Source of the DNA: Avena insularis
Lineage: Eukaryota > Streptophyta > Magnoliopsida > Poales > Poaceae
Reading direction: 5' to 3'
Length of the DNA stretch: 64,000 nucleotides
Assembly: GCA_023614405.1 (NCBI GenBank)
Contig: JAJUPC010000221.1
Coordinates: 372,001-436,000, forward strand
Below, piece by piece: positions 28,201 to 43,200 of the stretch. Positions within the stretch are counted from its first letter, which is position 1, and each line of letters opens with the position of its first letter. A model generated the notes under the pieces. That model did no database searches. It saw only the letters and a list, made by a program, of their open reading frames with translations, and was not told the DNA's origin. The translations under genes and the position numbers were made by a program.

Positions 28201-31200
28201 TGCAATGACTCTAGTGCTAGTTTTAGTATAAGAACAAACATGCAATGACTCTAGTGCTGATTTTAGTATAAGAACACACATGCAATGACTCTAGTGCTGG
28301 TTTAGTATAATAACACACATGCAATGACTCTAGTGGGTCCATATGTGGTTTGTGAAAAGAACACACATGCAATGACTCTAGTGGATCCATATGTGGTTTG
28401 TGGAACAAAACACACATGCAATGACCACTTGCTGATCCATATGTGGTTTGTGGAATGAACACACATGCAATGACCACTGGTCGATCCATATGTGGTTTGT
28501 GAAAATAACACACATGCAATGACTCTAGTGCTGGTTTTAGTATAAGAACACACATGCAATGACTCTAGTGTTGGTTTTAGTATAAGAACACACATGCAAT
28601 GACTCTAGTGGGTCCATATGTGGTTTGTGAAAAGAACACACATGCAATGACTCTAGTGGATCCATATGTGCTTTGTGGAAAAGAACACACATGCAATGAC
28701 CACTGGTTGATCCATAAGTGGTTTGTGGAAAGAACACACATGCAGTGAACACTGGTTGATCCATGTGTGGTTTATGGAAAGAACACACATGCAATGACTC
28801 AGGGGGATCCATGTGTGTTTGTGGAAAGAACGCACATGTAATGACTCAGGGGGATCCATGTGTGGTTTGTGGAAAGAACACACATGCAATGACCACTGGT
28901 GGATCCATTTGTAGTTTGGGGAAAGAACACACATGCAATGAATCTAGTGCCTGTTTTAGTATAAGAACACACATGCAATGACTGTAGTGCTGGTTTTAGT
29001 ATAAGAACGCACATGCAATGACTCTAGTGCTAGTTTTAGTATAATAACGCACAAGCAATGACTCTAGTGGGTCCATATGTGGTTTTTGAAAAGAACACAC
29101 ATGCAATGACTCTAGTGTATCCATATGTGGTTTGTGGAAAAGAACACACATGCAATAACCATTTGTTGATCCATATGTGGTTTGTGGAAAGAACACACAT
29201 GCAATGACCACTACTCGATCCATATGTGGTTTTTGAAAAGAACACACCTACAATGACTCTAGTGCTGGTTTTAGTATAAGAACACACATGCAATGACTCT
29301 AGTGCTGGTTTAAGTATAAGAACACACATGCAATGACTCTAGGGGGTCGATATGTGGTTTGTGAAAAGAATACACATGCAATGACTCTACTGGACCCATA
29401 TGTGCTTTGTGGAAAAGAACACACATGCAATGACTCAGGGGGATCCATGTGTGGTTTGTGGAAAGAACACACATGCAATGACCACTAGTCGATCCATGTG
29501 TGTTTTGTGGAAAGAACACACATGCAATGACACTGGTGGATCCATATGTGGTTTGTGAAAAGAACACACATGCAATGATTCTAGTGCTGGTTTTAGTATA
29601 AGAACACACATACAATGACTCTAGTGGGTCCATATGTGGTTTGTGAAAAGAACACACATCCAATGACTCTAGTGGATCCATATGTGGTTTGTGGAAAAGA
29701 ACACACATGCAATGACCACTGGTTGATCCATAAGTTGTTTGTGGAAAGAAGACACATGAAGTGAACACTGGTTGATCCATGTGTGGTTTGTGGAAAGAAC
29801 ACACATGCAATGACTCAGGGGGAACCATGTGTGGTTTGTGGAAAGAACACACATGTAATGACTCAAGGGGATCCATGTGTGTTTGTGGAAAGAACACAAA
29901 TGCAATGACCACTGGTGGATCCAAGTGTGGTTTGTGGAAAGAACACACATGCAATGAATCTAGTGCTAGTTTTAGTATAAGAACAAACATGCAATGACTC
30001 TAGTGCTGGTTTTAGTATAAGAACACACATGCAATGACTCTAGTGTTGGTTTTAGTATAAGAACACACATGCAATGACTCTAGTGGGTCCATATGTGGTT
30101 TGTGAAAAGAACACACATGCAATGAATCTAGTGGATCCATATGTGCTTTGTGGAAAAGAACACACATGCAATGACCACTAGTTGATCCATAAGTGGTTTG
30201 TGGAAAGAACACACATGCAGTGAACACTGGTTGATCCATGTGTGGTTTGTGGAAAGAACACACATGCAATGACTCAGGGGATCCATGTGTGGTTTGTGGA
30301 AAGAACACACATGCAATGACCACTGGTGGATCCATGTGTAGTTTGGGGAAAGAACACACATGCAATGACTCTAGTGCCGGTTTTAGTATAAGAACACACA
30401 TGCAATGACTGTAGTGCTGGTTTTAGTATAAGAACACACATGCAATGACTCTAGTGCTGGTTTTAGTACAATAACACACATGCAATGACTCTAGTGGGTC
30501 CATATGTGGTTTGTGAAAAGAACACACATGCAATGACTCTAGTGTATCCATATGTGGTTTGTGGAAAAGAACACACATGCAATAACCATTTATTGATCCA
30601 TATGTGGTTTGTGGAAAGAGCACACATGCAATGACCACTAGTCGATCCATCTGTGGTTTTTGAAAAGAACACACATGCAATGACTCTAGTGCTGGTTTTA
30701 GTATAAGAACACACATGCGATGACTCTAGTGCTGGTTTAAGTATAAGAACACACATGCAATGACTCTAGTGGGTCCATATGTGGTTTGTGAAAAGAACAC
30801 ACATGCAATGACTCTAGTGGATACATATGTGGTTTGCGGAAAAGAACACACATGCAATGACCACTGGTTGATCCATAAGTGGTTTGTGGAAAGAACACAC
30901 ATGCAGTGAACTCTAGTTGATCCATGTGTGGTTTGTGGAAAGAACACACGTGCAATGACTCAGGGGGATCCATGTGTGGTTTGTGGAAAGAACACACATA
31001 CAATGACCACTAGTCTATCCATGTGTGTTTTGTGGAAAGAAGACACCTGCAATGACTTTCGTGGATCCATATGTGGTTTGTGAAAAGAACACACATGCAA
31101 TGACTCTAGTGCTGGTTTTAGTATAAGAATACACATGCAATGACTCTAGTGGGTCTATATGTGGTTTGTGAAAAGAACACACATGCAATGACTCTAGTGG

Positions 31201-34200
31201 ATCCATGTGTGGTTTGTGGAAAAGAACACACATGCAATGACCACTATTTGATCCATAAGTGGTTTGTGGAAAGAAGACACACGCAATGACACTGGTGGAT
31301 CCAAATGTGGTTCATGACAGGAACACACATGCAATGACTCTAGTGGATACATAGGTGGTTTGTGGAAAGAACACACATGCAATGAACTCTAGTGGATACA
31401 TATGTGGTTTGTGGAAAAGAACACACATGCAATGATCACTGGGGTATCCATAAGTGGTTTGTGGAAAGAACACACATGCAGTGAACACTAGTTGAACCAT
31501 GTGCGATTTGTGGAAAGAACACACATGCAATGACTCAGGGGGATCCAGGTGTGGTTTGTGGAAAGAACACAGATGCAATGACCACTGGTCGATCCATGTG
31601 TGTTTTGTGGAAAGAACACAGATGCAATGACCCTGGTGGATACATATGTGGTTTGTGAAAAGAACACACATGCAATGACTCTAGTGCTGGTTTTAGTATA
31701 AGAACACACATGCAATGACTCTAGTGGGTCCATATGTGGTTTGTGAAAAGAACATAATGCAATGACTCTAGTGTTTACATATTTGGTTTGTGGAAAAGAA
31801 CACAGATGCAATGACCACTGGTTGATCCATAAGTGGTTTGTGGAAAGAACACACATGCAATGAACACTGGTTGATCCATGTGTGGTTTGTGGAATGAACA
31901 CACATGCAATGACTCAGGGGGATCCATGTGTGGTTTGTGGAAAGAACACACATGCAATGACTCTAGTGTATCCATATGTGGTTTGTGGAAAAGAACACAC
32001 ATGCAATAACCATTTGTTGATCCATATGTGGTTTGTGGAAAGAACACACATGCAATGACCACTAGTCGATCCATATGTGGTTTTTGAAAAGAACACACCT
32101 GCAATGACTCTAGTGCTGGTTTTAGTATAAGAACACACATGCAATGACTCTAGTGCTGGTTTAAGTATAAGAACACACATGCAATGACTCTAGGGGGTCG
32201 ATATGTGGTTTGTGAAAAGAACACACATGCAATGACTCTAGTGGGTCCATATGTGGTTTGTGGAAAGAACACACATGCAATGACTCAGGGGGATCCATGT
32301 GTGGTTTGTGGAAAGAACACACATGCAATGACCACTAGTCGATCCATGTGTGTTTTGTGGAAAGAACACACATGCAATGACACTGGTGGATCCATATGTG
32401 GTTTGTGAAAAGAACACACATGCAATGACTCTAGTGCTGGTTTTAGTATAAGAACACACATGCAATGACTCTAGTGGGTCCATATGTGGTTTGTTAAAAG
32501 AACACACATGCAATGACTCTAGTGGATCCATATGTGGTTTGTGAAAAGAACACACATGCAATGACCACTGGTTGATCCATAAGTGGTTTGTGGAAAGAAG
32601 ACACATGAAATGAACTGGTGGATCCATGTGTGGTTTTTGGATAGAACACACATGCAATGACTCAGAGTGATACATGTGTGGTTTGTGGAAAGAACACACA
32701 TGCAATGACTCTAGTGGATACATATGTGGTTTGTGGAAAGAACACACATGCAATGATCACTTTGGATCCATAAGTGGTTTGTGGAAAGAACACACATGCA
32801 ATGACTCTAGTGCTAGTTTTAGTATACACACATGCAATGACTCTAGTGGGTCCATATGTGGTTTGTGAAAGAACACACATGCAATGACTCTAGTGGATCC
32901 ATATGTGGTTTGTGGAAAGAACACACATGCAATGACCACTTGTTGATCCATATGTGTTTTGTGGAAAGAACACACATGCAATGACACCGGTGGATCCATA
33001 TGTGGTTTGTGAAAAGAACACACATGCAATGACTCTAGTGCTGGTTTTAGTATAAGAACACACATGCAATGACTCTAGTGTTGGGTTTAGTATACACATG
33101 CAATGACTCTCGTGTGTCCAAATTTTTTTTGTGAAAATAACTCACATGCAATGACTCTCATGGATCAATATTTGGTTTGTGGAAAAGAACACAGATGCAA
33201 TGACCACTGGTTGATCCATAAGTGGTTTGTGGAAAGAACACACATGCAATGAACACTGGTTGATCCATGTGTGGTTTGTGGAATGAACACACATGCAATG
33301 ACTCAGGGGGATCCATGTGTGGTTTGTGGAAAGAACACACATGCAATGACTAAAATGTATCCATATGGGGTTTGTGGCAAAGAACCCACATGAAATAACA
33401 ATTTGTTGATCCATATGTGGTTTGTTGAAAGAACACACATGCAATGACACTGGTTAATCCATGTGTGGTTTTAGTATAAGAACACACATGCAATGACTCT
33501 AGTGCTGGTTTTAGTATAAGAACACACATGCAATGACTCTAGTGCTGGTTTTAGTATAAGAACACACATGCAATGACTCTAGGGGGTCGATATGTGGTTT
33601 GTGAAAAGAACACACATGCAATGACTCTACTGGACCCATATGTGCTTCGTGGAAAAGAACACACATGCAATGACCACTTGTTGATCCATATGTGGTTTGT
33701 GGAAAGAACACACATGCAATGACCACTAGTCGATCCATGTGGTTTTGGAAAGGAACACACATGCAATGGCTCTGGAGGATCATTGGGGTTTAGTATAAGA
33801 ACACACATGCAATGATTCTAGTGCTGGTTTTAGTATAAGAACACACATGCAATGACTCTAGTGGGTCCATATGTGGTTTGTTAAGAGAACACACATGCAA
33901 TGACTCTAGTGGATCCATATGTCGTTTGTGGAAAAGAACACACATGCAATGACCACTGGTTGATCCATAAGTGGTTTGTGGAAAGAACACACATGCAGTG
34001 AACACTGGTTGATCCATCTGTGGTTTGTGGAAAGAACACACATGCAATGACTCAGGGGATCAATGTGTGGTTTGTGGAAAGAACACACATGTATTACTCA
34101 GGGGGATCTATGTGTGGTTTGTGGAAAGAACACACATGCAATGACCACTGGTGGATCCATGTGTGGTTTGTGGAAAGAACACACATGCAATGACTCTAGT

Positions 34201-36549
34201 GCTAGTTTTAGTATAAGAACAAACATGCAATGACTCTAGTGCTGATTTTAGTATAAGAACACACATGCAATGACTCTAGTGGGTCCATATGTGGTTTGTG
34301 AAAAGAACACACATGCAATGACTCTAGTGGATCCATATGTTGTTTGTGGAAAAGAACACACATGCAATGACCACTTGTTGGTCCATATGTGGTTTGTGGA
34401 ATGAACACACATGCAATGACCACTGGTCGATCCATATGTGGTTTGTGAAAATAACACACATGCAATGACTCTAGTGCTGGTTTTAGTATAAGAACACACA
34501 TGCAATGACTCTAGTGTTGGTTTTAGTATAAGAACACACATGCAATGACTCTAGTGGGTCCATATGTGGTTTGTGAAAAGAACACACATGCAATGAATCT
34601 AGTGGATCCATATGTGCTTTGTGGAAAAGAACACACATGCAATGACCACTGGTTGATCCATAAGTGGTTTGTGGAAAGAACACACATGCAGTGAACATTG
34701 GTTGATCCATGTGTGGTTTGTGGAAAGAACACACATGCAATGACTCAGGGGATCCATGTGTGGTTTGTGGAAAGAACACACATGCAATGACTCAGGGGGA
34801 TCCATGTGTGGTTTGTGGAAAGAACACACATGCAATGACCACTGGTGGATCCATGTGTAGTTTCGGGAAAGAACACACATGCAATGACTCTAGTGCCGGT
34901 TTTAGTATAAGAACACACATGCAATGACTGTAGTGCTGGTTTTACTATAAGAACACACATGCAATGACTCTAGTGCTGGTTTTAGTATAATAACACACAT
35001 GCAATGACTCTAGTGGGTCCATATGTGGTTTGTGAAAAGAACACACATGCAATGACTCTACTGTATCCATATGTGGTTTGTGGAAAAGAACACACATGCA
35101 ATAACCATTTGTTGATCCATATGTGGTTTGTGGAAAGAGCACACATGCAATGACCACTAGTCGATCCATCTGTGGTTTTTGAAAAGAACACACATGCAAT
35201 GACTCTAGTGCTGGTTTTAGTATAAGAACACACATGCAATGACTCTAGTGCTGGTTTAAGTATAAGAACACACATGCAATGACTCTAGTGGGTCCATATG
35301 TGGTTTGTGAAAAGAACACACATGCAATGACTCTAGTGGATACATATGTGGTTTGCCGAAAAGAACACACATGCAATGACCACTGGTTGATCCATAAGTG
35401 GTTTGTGGAAAGAACACACATGCAGTGAACACTAGTTGATCCATGTGTGGTTTGTGGAAAGAACACACGTGCAATGACTCAGGGGGATCCATGTGTGGTT
35501 TGTGGAAAGAACACACATACAATGACCACTAGTCTATCCATGTGTGTTTTGTGGAAAGAACACACATGCCATGACACTCGTGGATCCATATGTGGTTTGT
35601 GAAAAGAACACACATGCAATGACTCTAGTGCTGGTTTTAGTAGAAGAATACACATGCAATGACTCTAGTGGGTCTATATGTGGTTTGTAAAAAGAACACA
35701 CATGCAATGACTCTAGTGGATCCATGTGTGGTTTGTGGAAAAGAACACACATGCAATGACCACTATTTGATCCATAAGTGGTTTGTGGAAAGAAGACACA
35801 TGCAATGACACTGGTGGATCCAAATGTGGTTTGTGTAAATTACACACATGCAATGACTCTAGTGGATACATTTGTGGTTTGTGGAAAGAACACACATGCA
35901 ATGAACTCTAGTGGATACATATGTGGTTTGTGGAAAAGAACACACATGCAATGATCACTGGGGTATCCATAAGTGGTTTGTGGAAAGAACACACATGCAG
36001 TGAACACTAGTTGAACCATGTGTGATTTGTGGAAAGAACACACATGCAATGACTCAGGGGGATCCAGGTGTGGTTTGTGGAAAGAACACAGATGCAATGA
36101 CCACTGGTCGATCCATGTGTGTTTTGTGGAAAGAACACAGATGCAATGACCCTGGTGGATACATATGTGGTTTGTGAAAAGAACACACATGCAATGACTC
36201 TAGTGCTGGTTTTAGTATAAGAACACACATGCAATGACTCTAGTGGGTCCATCTATGGTTTGTGAAAAGAACATAATGCAATGACTCTAGTGGTTACATA
36301 TTTGGTTTGTGGAAAAGAACACACATGCAATGACCACTGGTTGATCCATAAGTGGTTTGTGGAAAGAACACACATGCAATGAACACTTGTTGATCCATGT
36401 GTGGTTTGTGGAATGAACACACATGCACTGACTCAGGGGGATCCATGTGTGGTTTGTGCAAAGAACACACATGCAATGACCACTAGTCGATCCATGTGTG
36501 TTTTGTGGAAAGAACACACATGCAATGACACTGGTGGATCCATATGTGG
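28201..36549. repeat. Mosaic satellite with about 4.5-kb repeat
   Basis: About 30010-31980 is repeated at about 34480-36500. The offset is 4471 bp on the left part and 4519 bp further right; the 48 bp change is one extra A unit (CTCAGGGGGATCC type) near 34790. About 28500-29010 matches 34450-34960 at 5946 bp. Junctions AGGGGGTCGATATG recur near 29340, 32190 and 33580. The middle (about 33060-33820) is unusually degenerate and is listed separately. Confidence 0.78.
33060..33820. repeat. Degenerate satellite stretch
   Basis: Units here depart furthest from consensus. Examples are GTTGGGTTTAGTATACAC near 33082, CCAAATTTTTTTTGTG near 33118, ACTCACATG near 33140, CTAAAATGTATCC and GGCAAAGAACCCAC near 33350-33390, an A/B hybrid (CATGTGTGGTTTTAGTATAAG) near 33461, and GGAAAGGAAC with GGCTCTGGAGGATCATTGG near 33745-33785. 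It remains satellite throughout. The higher divergence suggests a segment missed by homogenisation, or an old junction between separately amplified domains. Confidence 0.75.
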
Positions 36550-39500
36550 TTTGTGAAAAGAACACACATGCAATGATTCTAGTGCTGGTTTTAGTATAAG
36601 AACACATATGCAATGACTCTAGTTGGTCCATATGTGGTTTGTGAAAAGAACACACATGCAATGACTCTAGTGGATCCATATGTGGTTTGTGGAAAAGAAC
36701 ACACATGCAATGACCACTGGTTGATCCATAAGTGGTTTGTGGAAAGAAGACACATGAAGTGAACACTGGTTGATCCAAGTGTGGTTTGTCGAAAGAACAC
36801 ACATGCAATGACTCAGGGGGATCCATGTGTGGTTTGTGGAAATAACACACATGTAATGACTCAGGGGGATCCATGTGTGGTTTGTGGAAATAACACACAT
36901 GCAATGACCACTGGTGGATCCATGTGTGGTTTGTGGAAAGAACACACATGCAATGACTCTAGTGCTAGTTTTAGTATAAGAACAAACATGCAATGACTCT
37001 AGTGCTGATTTTAGTATAAGAACACACATGCAATGACACTAGTGCTGGTTTAGTATAATAACACACATGCAATGACTCTAGTGGGTCCATATGTGGTTTG
37101 TGAAAAGAACACACATGCAATGACTCTAGTGGATCCATATGTGGTTTGTGGAACAAAACACACATGCAATGACCACTTGTTGATCCATATGTGGTTTGTG
37201 GAATGAACACACATGCAATGACCACTGGTCAATCCATATGTGGTTTGTGAAAATAACACACATGCAATGACTCTAGTGCTGGTTTTAGTATAAGAACAGA
37301 CATGCAATGACTCTAGTGTTGGTTTTAGTATAAGAACACACATGCAATGACTCTAGTGGGTCCATATGTGGTTTGTGAAAAGAACACACATGCATTGACT
37401 CTATTGGGTCCATATGTGGGATGTGAAAATAACACACACAATGACTCTAGTGGATCCATATGTGGTTTGTGGAAAAGAACACATATGCAATCAGCACTGG
37501 TTGATCCATATGTGGTTTGTGCAAAGAACACACATGCAATGACACTGGTTGATCCATGTATGGTTTGTGGAAAGAACACATATGCAATGACTCTAGTGCC
37601 GGTTTTAGTATAAGAACACACATGCAATGACTGTAGTGCTGGTTTTAGTATAAGAACACACATGCAATGACTCTAGTGCTGGTTTTAGTATAATAACACA
37701 CATGCAATGACTCTAGTGGGTCCATATGTGGTTTGTGAAAATAACACACATGCAATGACTCTAGTGTATCCATATGTGGTTTGTGGAAAAGAACACACAT
37801 GCAACAACCATTTGTTGATCCATATGCGGTTTGTGGAAAGAACACACATGCAATGACCACTAGTCGATCCATATGTGGTTTTTGAAAAGAACACACATGC
37901 AATGACTCTAGTGCTGGTTTTAGTATAAGAACACACATGCAATGACTCTAGTGCGGGTTTAAGTATAAGAACACACATGCAATGACTCTAGTGGGTCCAT
38001 ATGTGGTTTGTGAAAAGAACACACATGCAATGACTCTAGTGGATACATATGTGGTTTGTGGAAAAGAACACACATGCAATGACCACTGGTTGATCCATAA
38101 GTGGTTTGTGGAAAGAACACACATACAGTGAACACTGGTTGATCCATGTGTGGTTTGTGGAAAGAACACACGTGCAATGACTCAGGGGGATCCATGTGTG
38201 GTTTGTGGAAAGAACACACATGCAATGACCACTAGTCGATCCATGTGTGTTTTGTGGAAAGAACACACATGCCATGACACTCGTGGATCCATATGTGGTT
38301 TGTGAAAAGAACACACATGCAATGACTCTAGTGCTGGTTTTAGTATAAGAATACACATGCAATGACTCTAGTGGGTCTATATGTGGTTTGTGAAAAGAAC
38401 ACACATGCAATGACTCTAGTGGATCCATGTGTGGTTTGTGGAAAAGAACACACATGCAATGACCACTATTTGATCCATAAGTGGTTTGTGGAAAGAAGAC
38501 ACATGCAATGACACTGGTGGATCCAAATGTGGTTCATGACAAGAACACACATGCAATGACTCTAGTGGATACATAAGTGGTTTGTGGAAAGAACACACAT
38601 GCAATGAACTCTAGTGGATACATATGTGGTTTGTGGAAAAGAACACACATGCAATGACCACTGGGGTATCCATAAATGGTTTGTGGAAAGAACACACATG
38701 TGAACACTAGTTGAACCATGTGTGATTTGTGGAAAGAACACACATGCAATGACTCAGGGGGATCCAGGTGTGGTTTGTGCAAAGAACACACATGCAATGA
38801 CCACTGGTCGATCCATGTGTGTTTTGTGGAAAGAACACATATGCAATGACCCTGGTGGATACATATGTGGTTTGTGAAAAGAACACACATGCAATGACTC
38901 TAGTGCTGGTTTTAGTATAAGAACACACATGCAATGACTCTAGTGGGTCCATATGTGGTTTGTGAAAAGAACATAATGCAATGACTCTAGTGGAACCATA
39001 TGTGGTTTGTGGAAAAGAACACACATGAAATGACCACTGGTTGATCCATATGTGGTTTGTGGAAAGAACACACATGCAATGACACTGGTTGATCCATGTG
39101 TGGTTTGTGGAAAGAACACACATGCAATGACTCTAGTGCTGATTTTAATATAAGAACACACATGCAATGTCTCTAGTGCTGGTTTTAGTATAAGAACACG
39201 CATGCAATGACACTTGTTGATCCATATGTGGTTTGTGGAAAGAACATACATGCAATGACTCAGGGGGATCCATGTGTGGTTTATGGAAAGAACACACATG
39301 CAATGACCACTGGTCGATCCATTTGTGTTTTGTGGAAAGAACACACATGCAATAACACTGGTGGATCCATATGTGGTTTGTGAAAAGAACACACATGCAA
39401 TGACTCTAGTGCTGGTTTTAGTATAAGAACACACATGCAATGACTCTAGTGCTGGTTTTAGTACAATAACACACATGCAGTGACTCTAGTGGGTCAATAT

Positions 39501-40229
39501 GTGGTTTGTGAAAAGAACACAGATGCAATGACTCTAGTGGATCCATTTGTGGTTTGTGGAAAAGAACACACATGCAATGACCACTGGTCGATCCATATGT
39601 GGTTTGTGAAAAGAACACACATGCAATGACTCTAGTGCTGGTTTTAGTATAAGAATACACATGCAATGACTCTAGTGGGTCTATATGTGGTTTGTGAAAA
39701 GAACACACATGCAATGACTCTAGTGGATCCATGTGTGGTTTGTGGAAAAGAACACACATGCAATGACCACTATTTGATCCATAAGTGGTTTGTGGAAAGA
39801 AGACACATGCAATGACACTGGTGGATCCAAATGTGGTTCATGAGAGGAACACACATGCAATGACTCTAGTGGATACATATGTGGTTTGTGGAAAGAACTC
39901 ACATGCAATGAACTCTAGTGGATACATATGTGGTTTGTGGAAAAGAACACACATGCAATGACCACTGGTTTATCCATAAGTGGTTTGTGGAAAGAACACA
40001 CATGCAGTGAACACTAGTTGAACCATGTGTGATTTGTGGAAAGAACACCCATGCAATGACTCAGCGGGATCCAGGTGTGGTTTGTGGAAAGAACACACAT
40101 GCGAAGACCACTGGTCGATCCATGTGTGTTTTGTGGAAAGAACACACATGCAATGACCACTGGTTGATCCATATGTGGTTTGTGGAAAGAACACACATGC
40201 AATGACACTGGTTGATCCATGTTTGGTTT
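36550..40229. repeat. 3.68-kb HOR, copy 1
   Basis: Copy 1 of a tandem duplication. Tags at 38535 and 39839 have partners at 42213 and 43520 (3678 and 3681 bp). Private variants such as CCAAGTGTGGTTTGTCG, AATCAGCACTGG, CATGCGGTTTG and CAACAACCATTTG occur in the same order in both copies. Copy 1 itself contains two tag neighbourhoods 1304 bp apart. It ends near 40155-40229, where CCACTGGTTGATCC replaces the CCCTGGTGGATAC of copy 2. No gene. Confidence 0.87.
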
Positions 40230-43200
40230 GTGAAAAGAACACACATGCAATGATTCTAGTGCTGGTTTTAGTATAAGAACACACATGCAATGACTCTAGT
40301 GGGTCCATATGTGGTTTGTGAAAAGAACACACATGCAATGACTCTAGTGGATCCATATGTGGTTTGTGGAAAAGAACACACATGCAATGACCACTGGTTG
40401 ATCCATAAGTGGTTTGTGGAAAGAAGACACATGAAGTGAACACTGGTTGATCCAAGTGTGGTTTGTCGAAAGAACACACATGCAATGACTCAGGGGGATC
40501 CATGTGTGGTTTGTGGAAATAACACACATGTAATGACTCAGGGGGATCCATGTGTGGTTTGTGGAAATAACACACATGCAATGACCACTGGTGGATCCAT
40601 GTGTGGTTTGTGGAAAGAACACACATGCAATGACTCTAGTGCTAGTTTTAGTATAAGAACAAACATGCAATGACTCTAGTGCTGATTTTAGTATAAGAAC
40701 ACACATGCAATGACACTAGTGCTGGTTTAGTATAATAACACACATGCAATGACTCTAGTGGGTCCATATGTGGTTTGTGAAAAGAACACACATGCAATGA
40801 CTCTAGTGGATCCATATGTGGTTTGTGGAACAAAACACACATGCAATGACCACTTGTTGATCCATATGTGGTTTGTGGAATGAACACACATGCAATGACC
40901 ACTGGTCAATCCATATGTGGTTTGTGAAAATAACACACATGCAATGACTCTAGTGCTGGTTTTAGTATAAGAACAGACATGCAATGACTCTAGTGTTGGT
41001 TTTAGTATAAGAACACACATGCAATGACTCTAGTGGGTCCATATGTGGTTTGTGAAAAGAACACACATGCATTGACTCTAGTGGGTCCATATGTGGTTTG
41101 TGAAAAGAACACACACACAATGACTCTAGTGGATCCATATGTGGTTTGTGGAAAAGAACACATATGCAATCAGCACTGGTTGATCCATATGTGGTTTGTG
41201 CAAAGAACACACATGCAATGACACTGGTTGATCCATGTATGGTTTGTGGAAAGAACACATATGCAATGACTCTAGTGCCGGTTTTAGTATAAGAACACAC
41301 ATGCAATGACTGTAGTGCTGGTTTTAGTATAAGAACACACATGCAATGACTCTAGTGCTGGTTTTAGTATAATAACACACATGCAATGACTCTAGTGGGT
41401 CCATATGTGGTTTGTGAAAAGAACACACATGCAATGACTCTAGTGTATCCATATGTGGTTTGTGGAAAAGAACACACATGCAACAACCATTTGTTGATCC
41501 ATATGCGGTTTGTGGAAAGAACACACATGCAATGACCACTAGTCGATCCATATATGGTTTTTGAAAAGAACACACATGCAATGACTCTAGTGCTGGTTTT
41601 AGTATAAGAACACACATGCAATGACTCTAGTGCGGGTTTAAGTATAAGAACACACATGCAATGACTCTAGTGGGTCCATATGTGGTTTGTGAAAAGAACA
41701 CACATGCAATGACTCTAGTGGATACATATGTGGTTTGTGGAAAGAACACACATGCAATGACCACTGGTTGATCCATAAGTGGTTTGTGGAAAGAACACAC
41801 ATACAGTGAACACTGGTTGATCCATGTGTGGTTTGTGGAAAGAACACACGTGCAATGACTCAGGGGGATCCATGTGTGGTTTGTGGAAAGAACACACATG
41901 CAATGACCACTAGTCGATCCATGTGTGTTTTGTGGAAAGAACACACATGCCATGACACTCGTGGATCCATATGTGGTTTGTGAAAAGAACACACATGCAA
42001 TGACTCTAGTGCTGGTTTTAGTATAAGAATACACATGCAATGACTCTAGTGGGTCTATATGTGGTTTGTGAAAAGAACACACATGCAATGACTCTAGTGG
42101 ATCCATGTGTGGTTTGTGGAAAAGAACACACATGCAATGACCACTATTTGATCCATAAGTGGTTTGTGGAAAGAAGACACATGCAATGACACTGGTGGAT
42201 CCAAATGTGGTTCATGACAGGAACACACATGCAATGACTCTAGTGGATACATATGTGGTTTGTGGAAAGAACACACATGCAATGAACTCTAGTGGATACA
42301 TATGTGGTTTGTGGAAAAGAACACACATGCAATGACCACTGGGGTATCCATAAATGGTTTGTGGAAAGAACACACATGCTGTGAACACTAGTTGAACCAT
42401 GTGTGATTTGTGGAAAGAACACACATGCAATGACTCAGGGGGATCCAGGTGTGGTTTGTGCAAAGAACACACATGCAATGACCACTGGTCGATCCATGTG
42501 TGTTTTGTGGAAAGAACACATATGCAATGACCCTGGTGGATACATATGTGGTTTGTGAAAAGAACACACATGCAATGACTCTAGTGCTGGTTTTAGTATA
42601 AGAACACACATGCAATGACTCTAGTGGGTCCATATGTGGTTTGTGAAAAGAACATAATGCAATGACTCTAGTGGAACCATATGTGGTTTGTGGAAAAGAA
42701 CACACATGAAATGACCACTGGTTGATCCATATGTGGTTTGTGGAAAGAACACACATGCAATGACACTGGTTGATCCATGTGTGGTTTGTGGAAAGAACAC
42801 ACATGCAATGACTCTAGTGCTGATTTTAATATAAGAACACACATGCAATGTCTCTAGTGCTGGTTTTAGTATAAGAACACGCATGCAATGACACTTGTTG
42901 ATCCATGTGTGGTTTGTGGAAAGAACATACATGCAATGACTCAGGGGGATCCATGTGTGGTTTATGGAAAGAACACACATGCAATGACCACTGGTCGATC
43001 CATTTGTGTTTTGTGGAAAGAACACACATGCAATAACACTGGTGGATCCATATGTGGTTTGTGAAAAGAACACACATGCAATGACTCTAGTGCTGGTTTT
43101 AGTATAAGAACACACATGCAATGACTCTAGTGCTGGTTTTAGTACAATAACACACATGCAGTGACTCTAGTGGGTCCATATGTGGTTTGTGAAAAGAACA

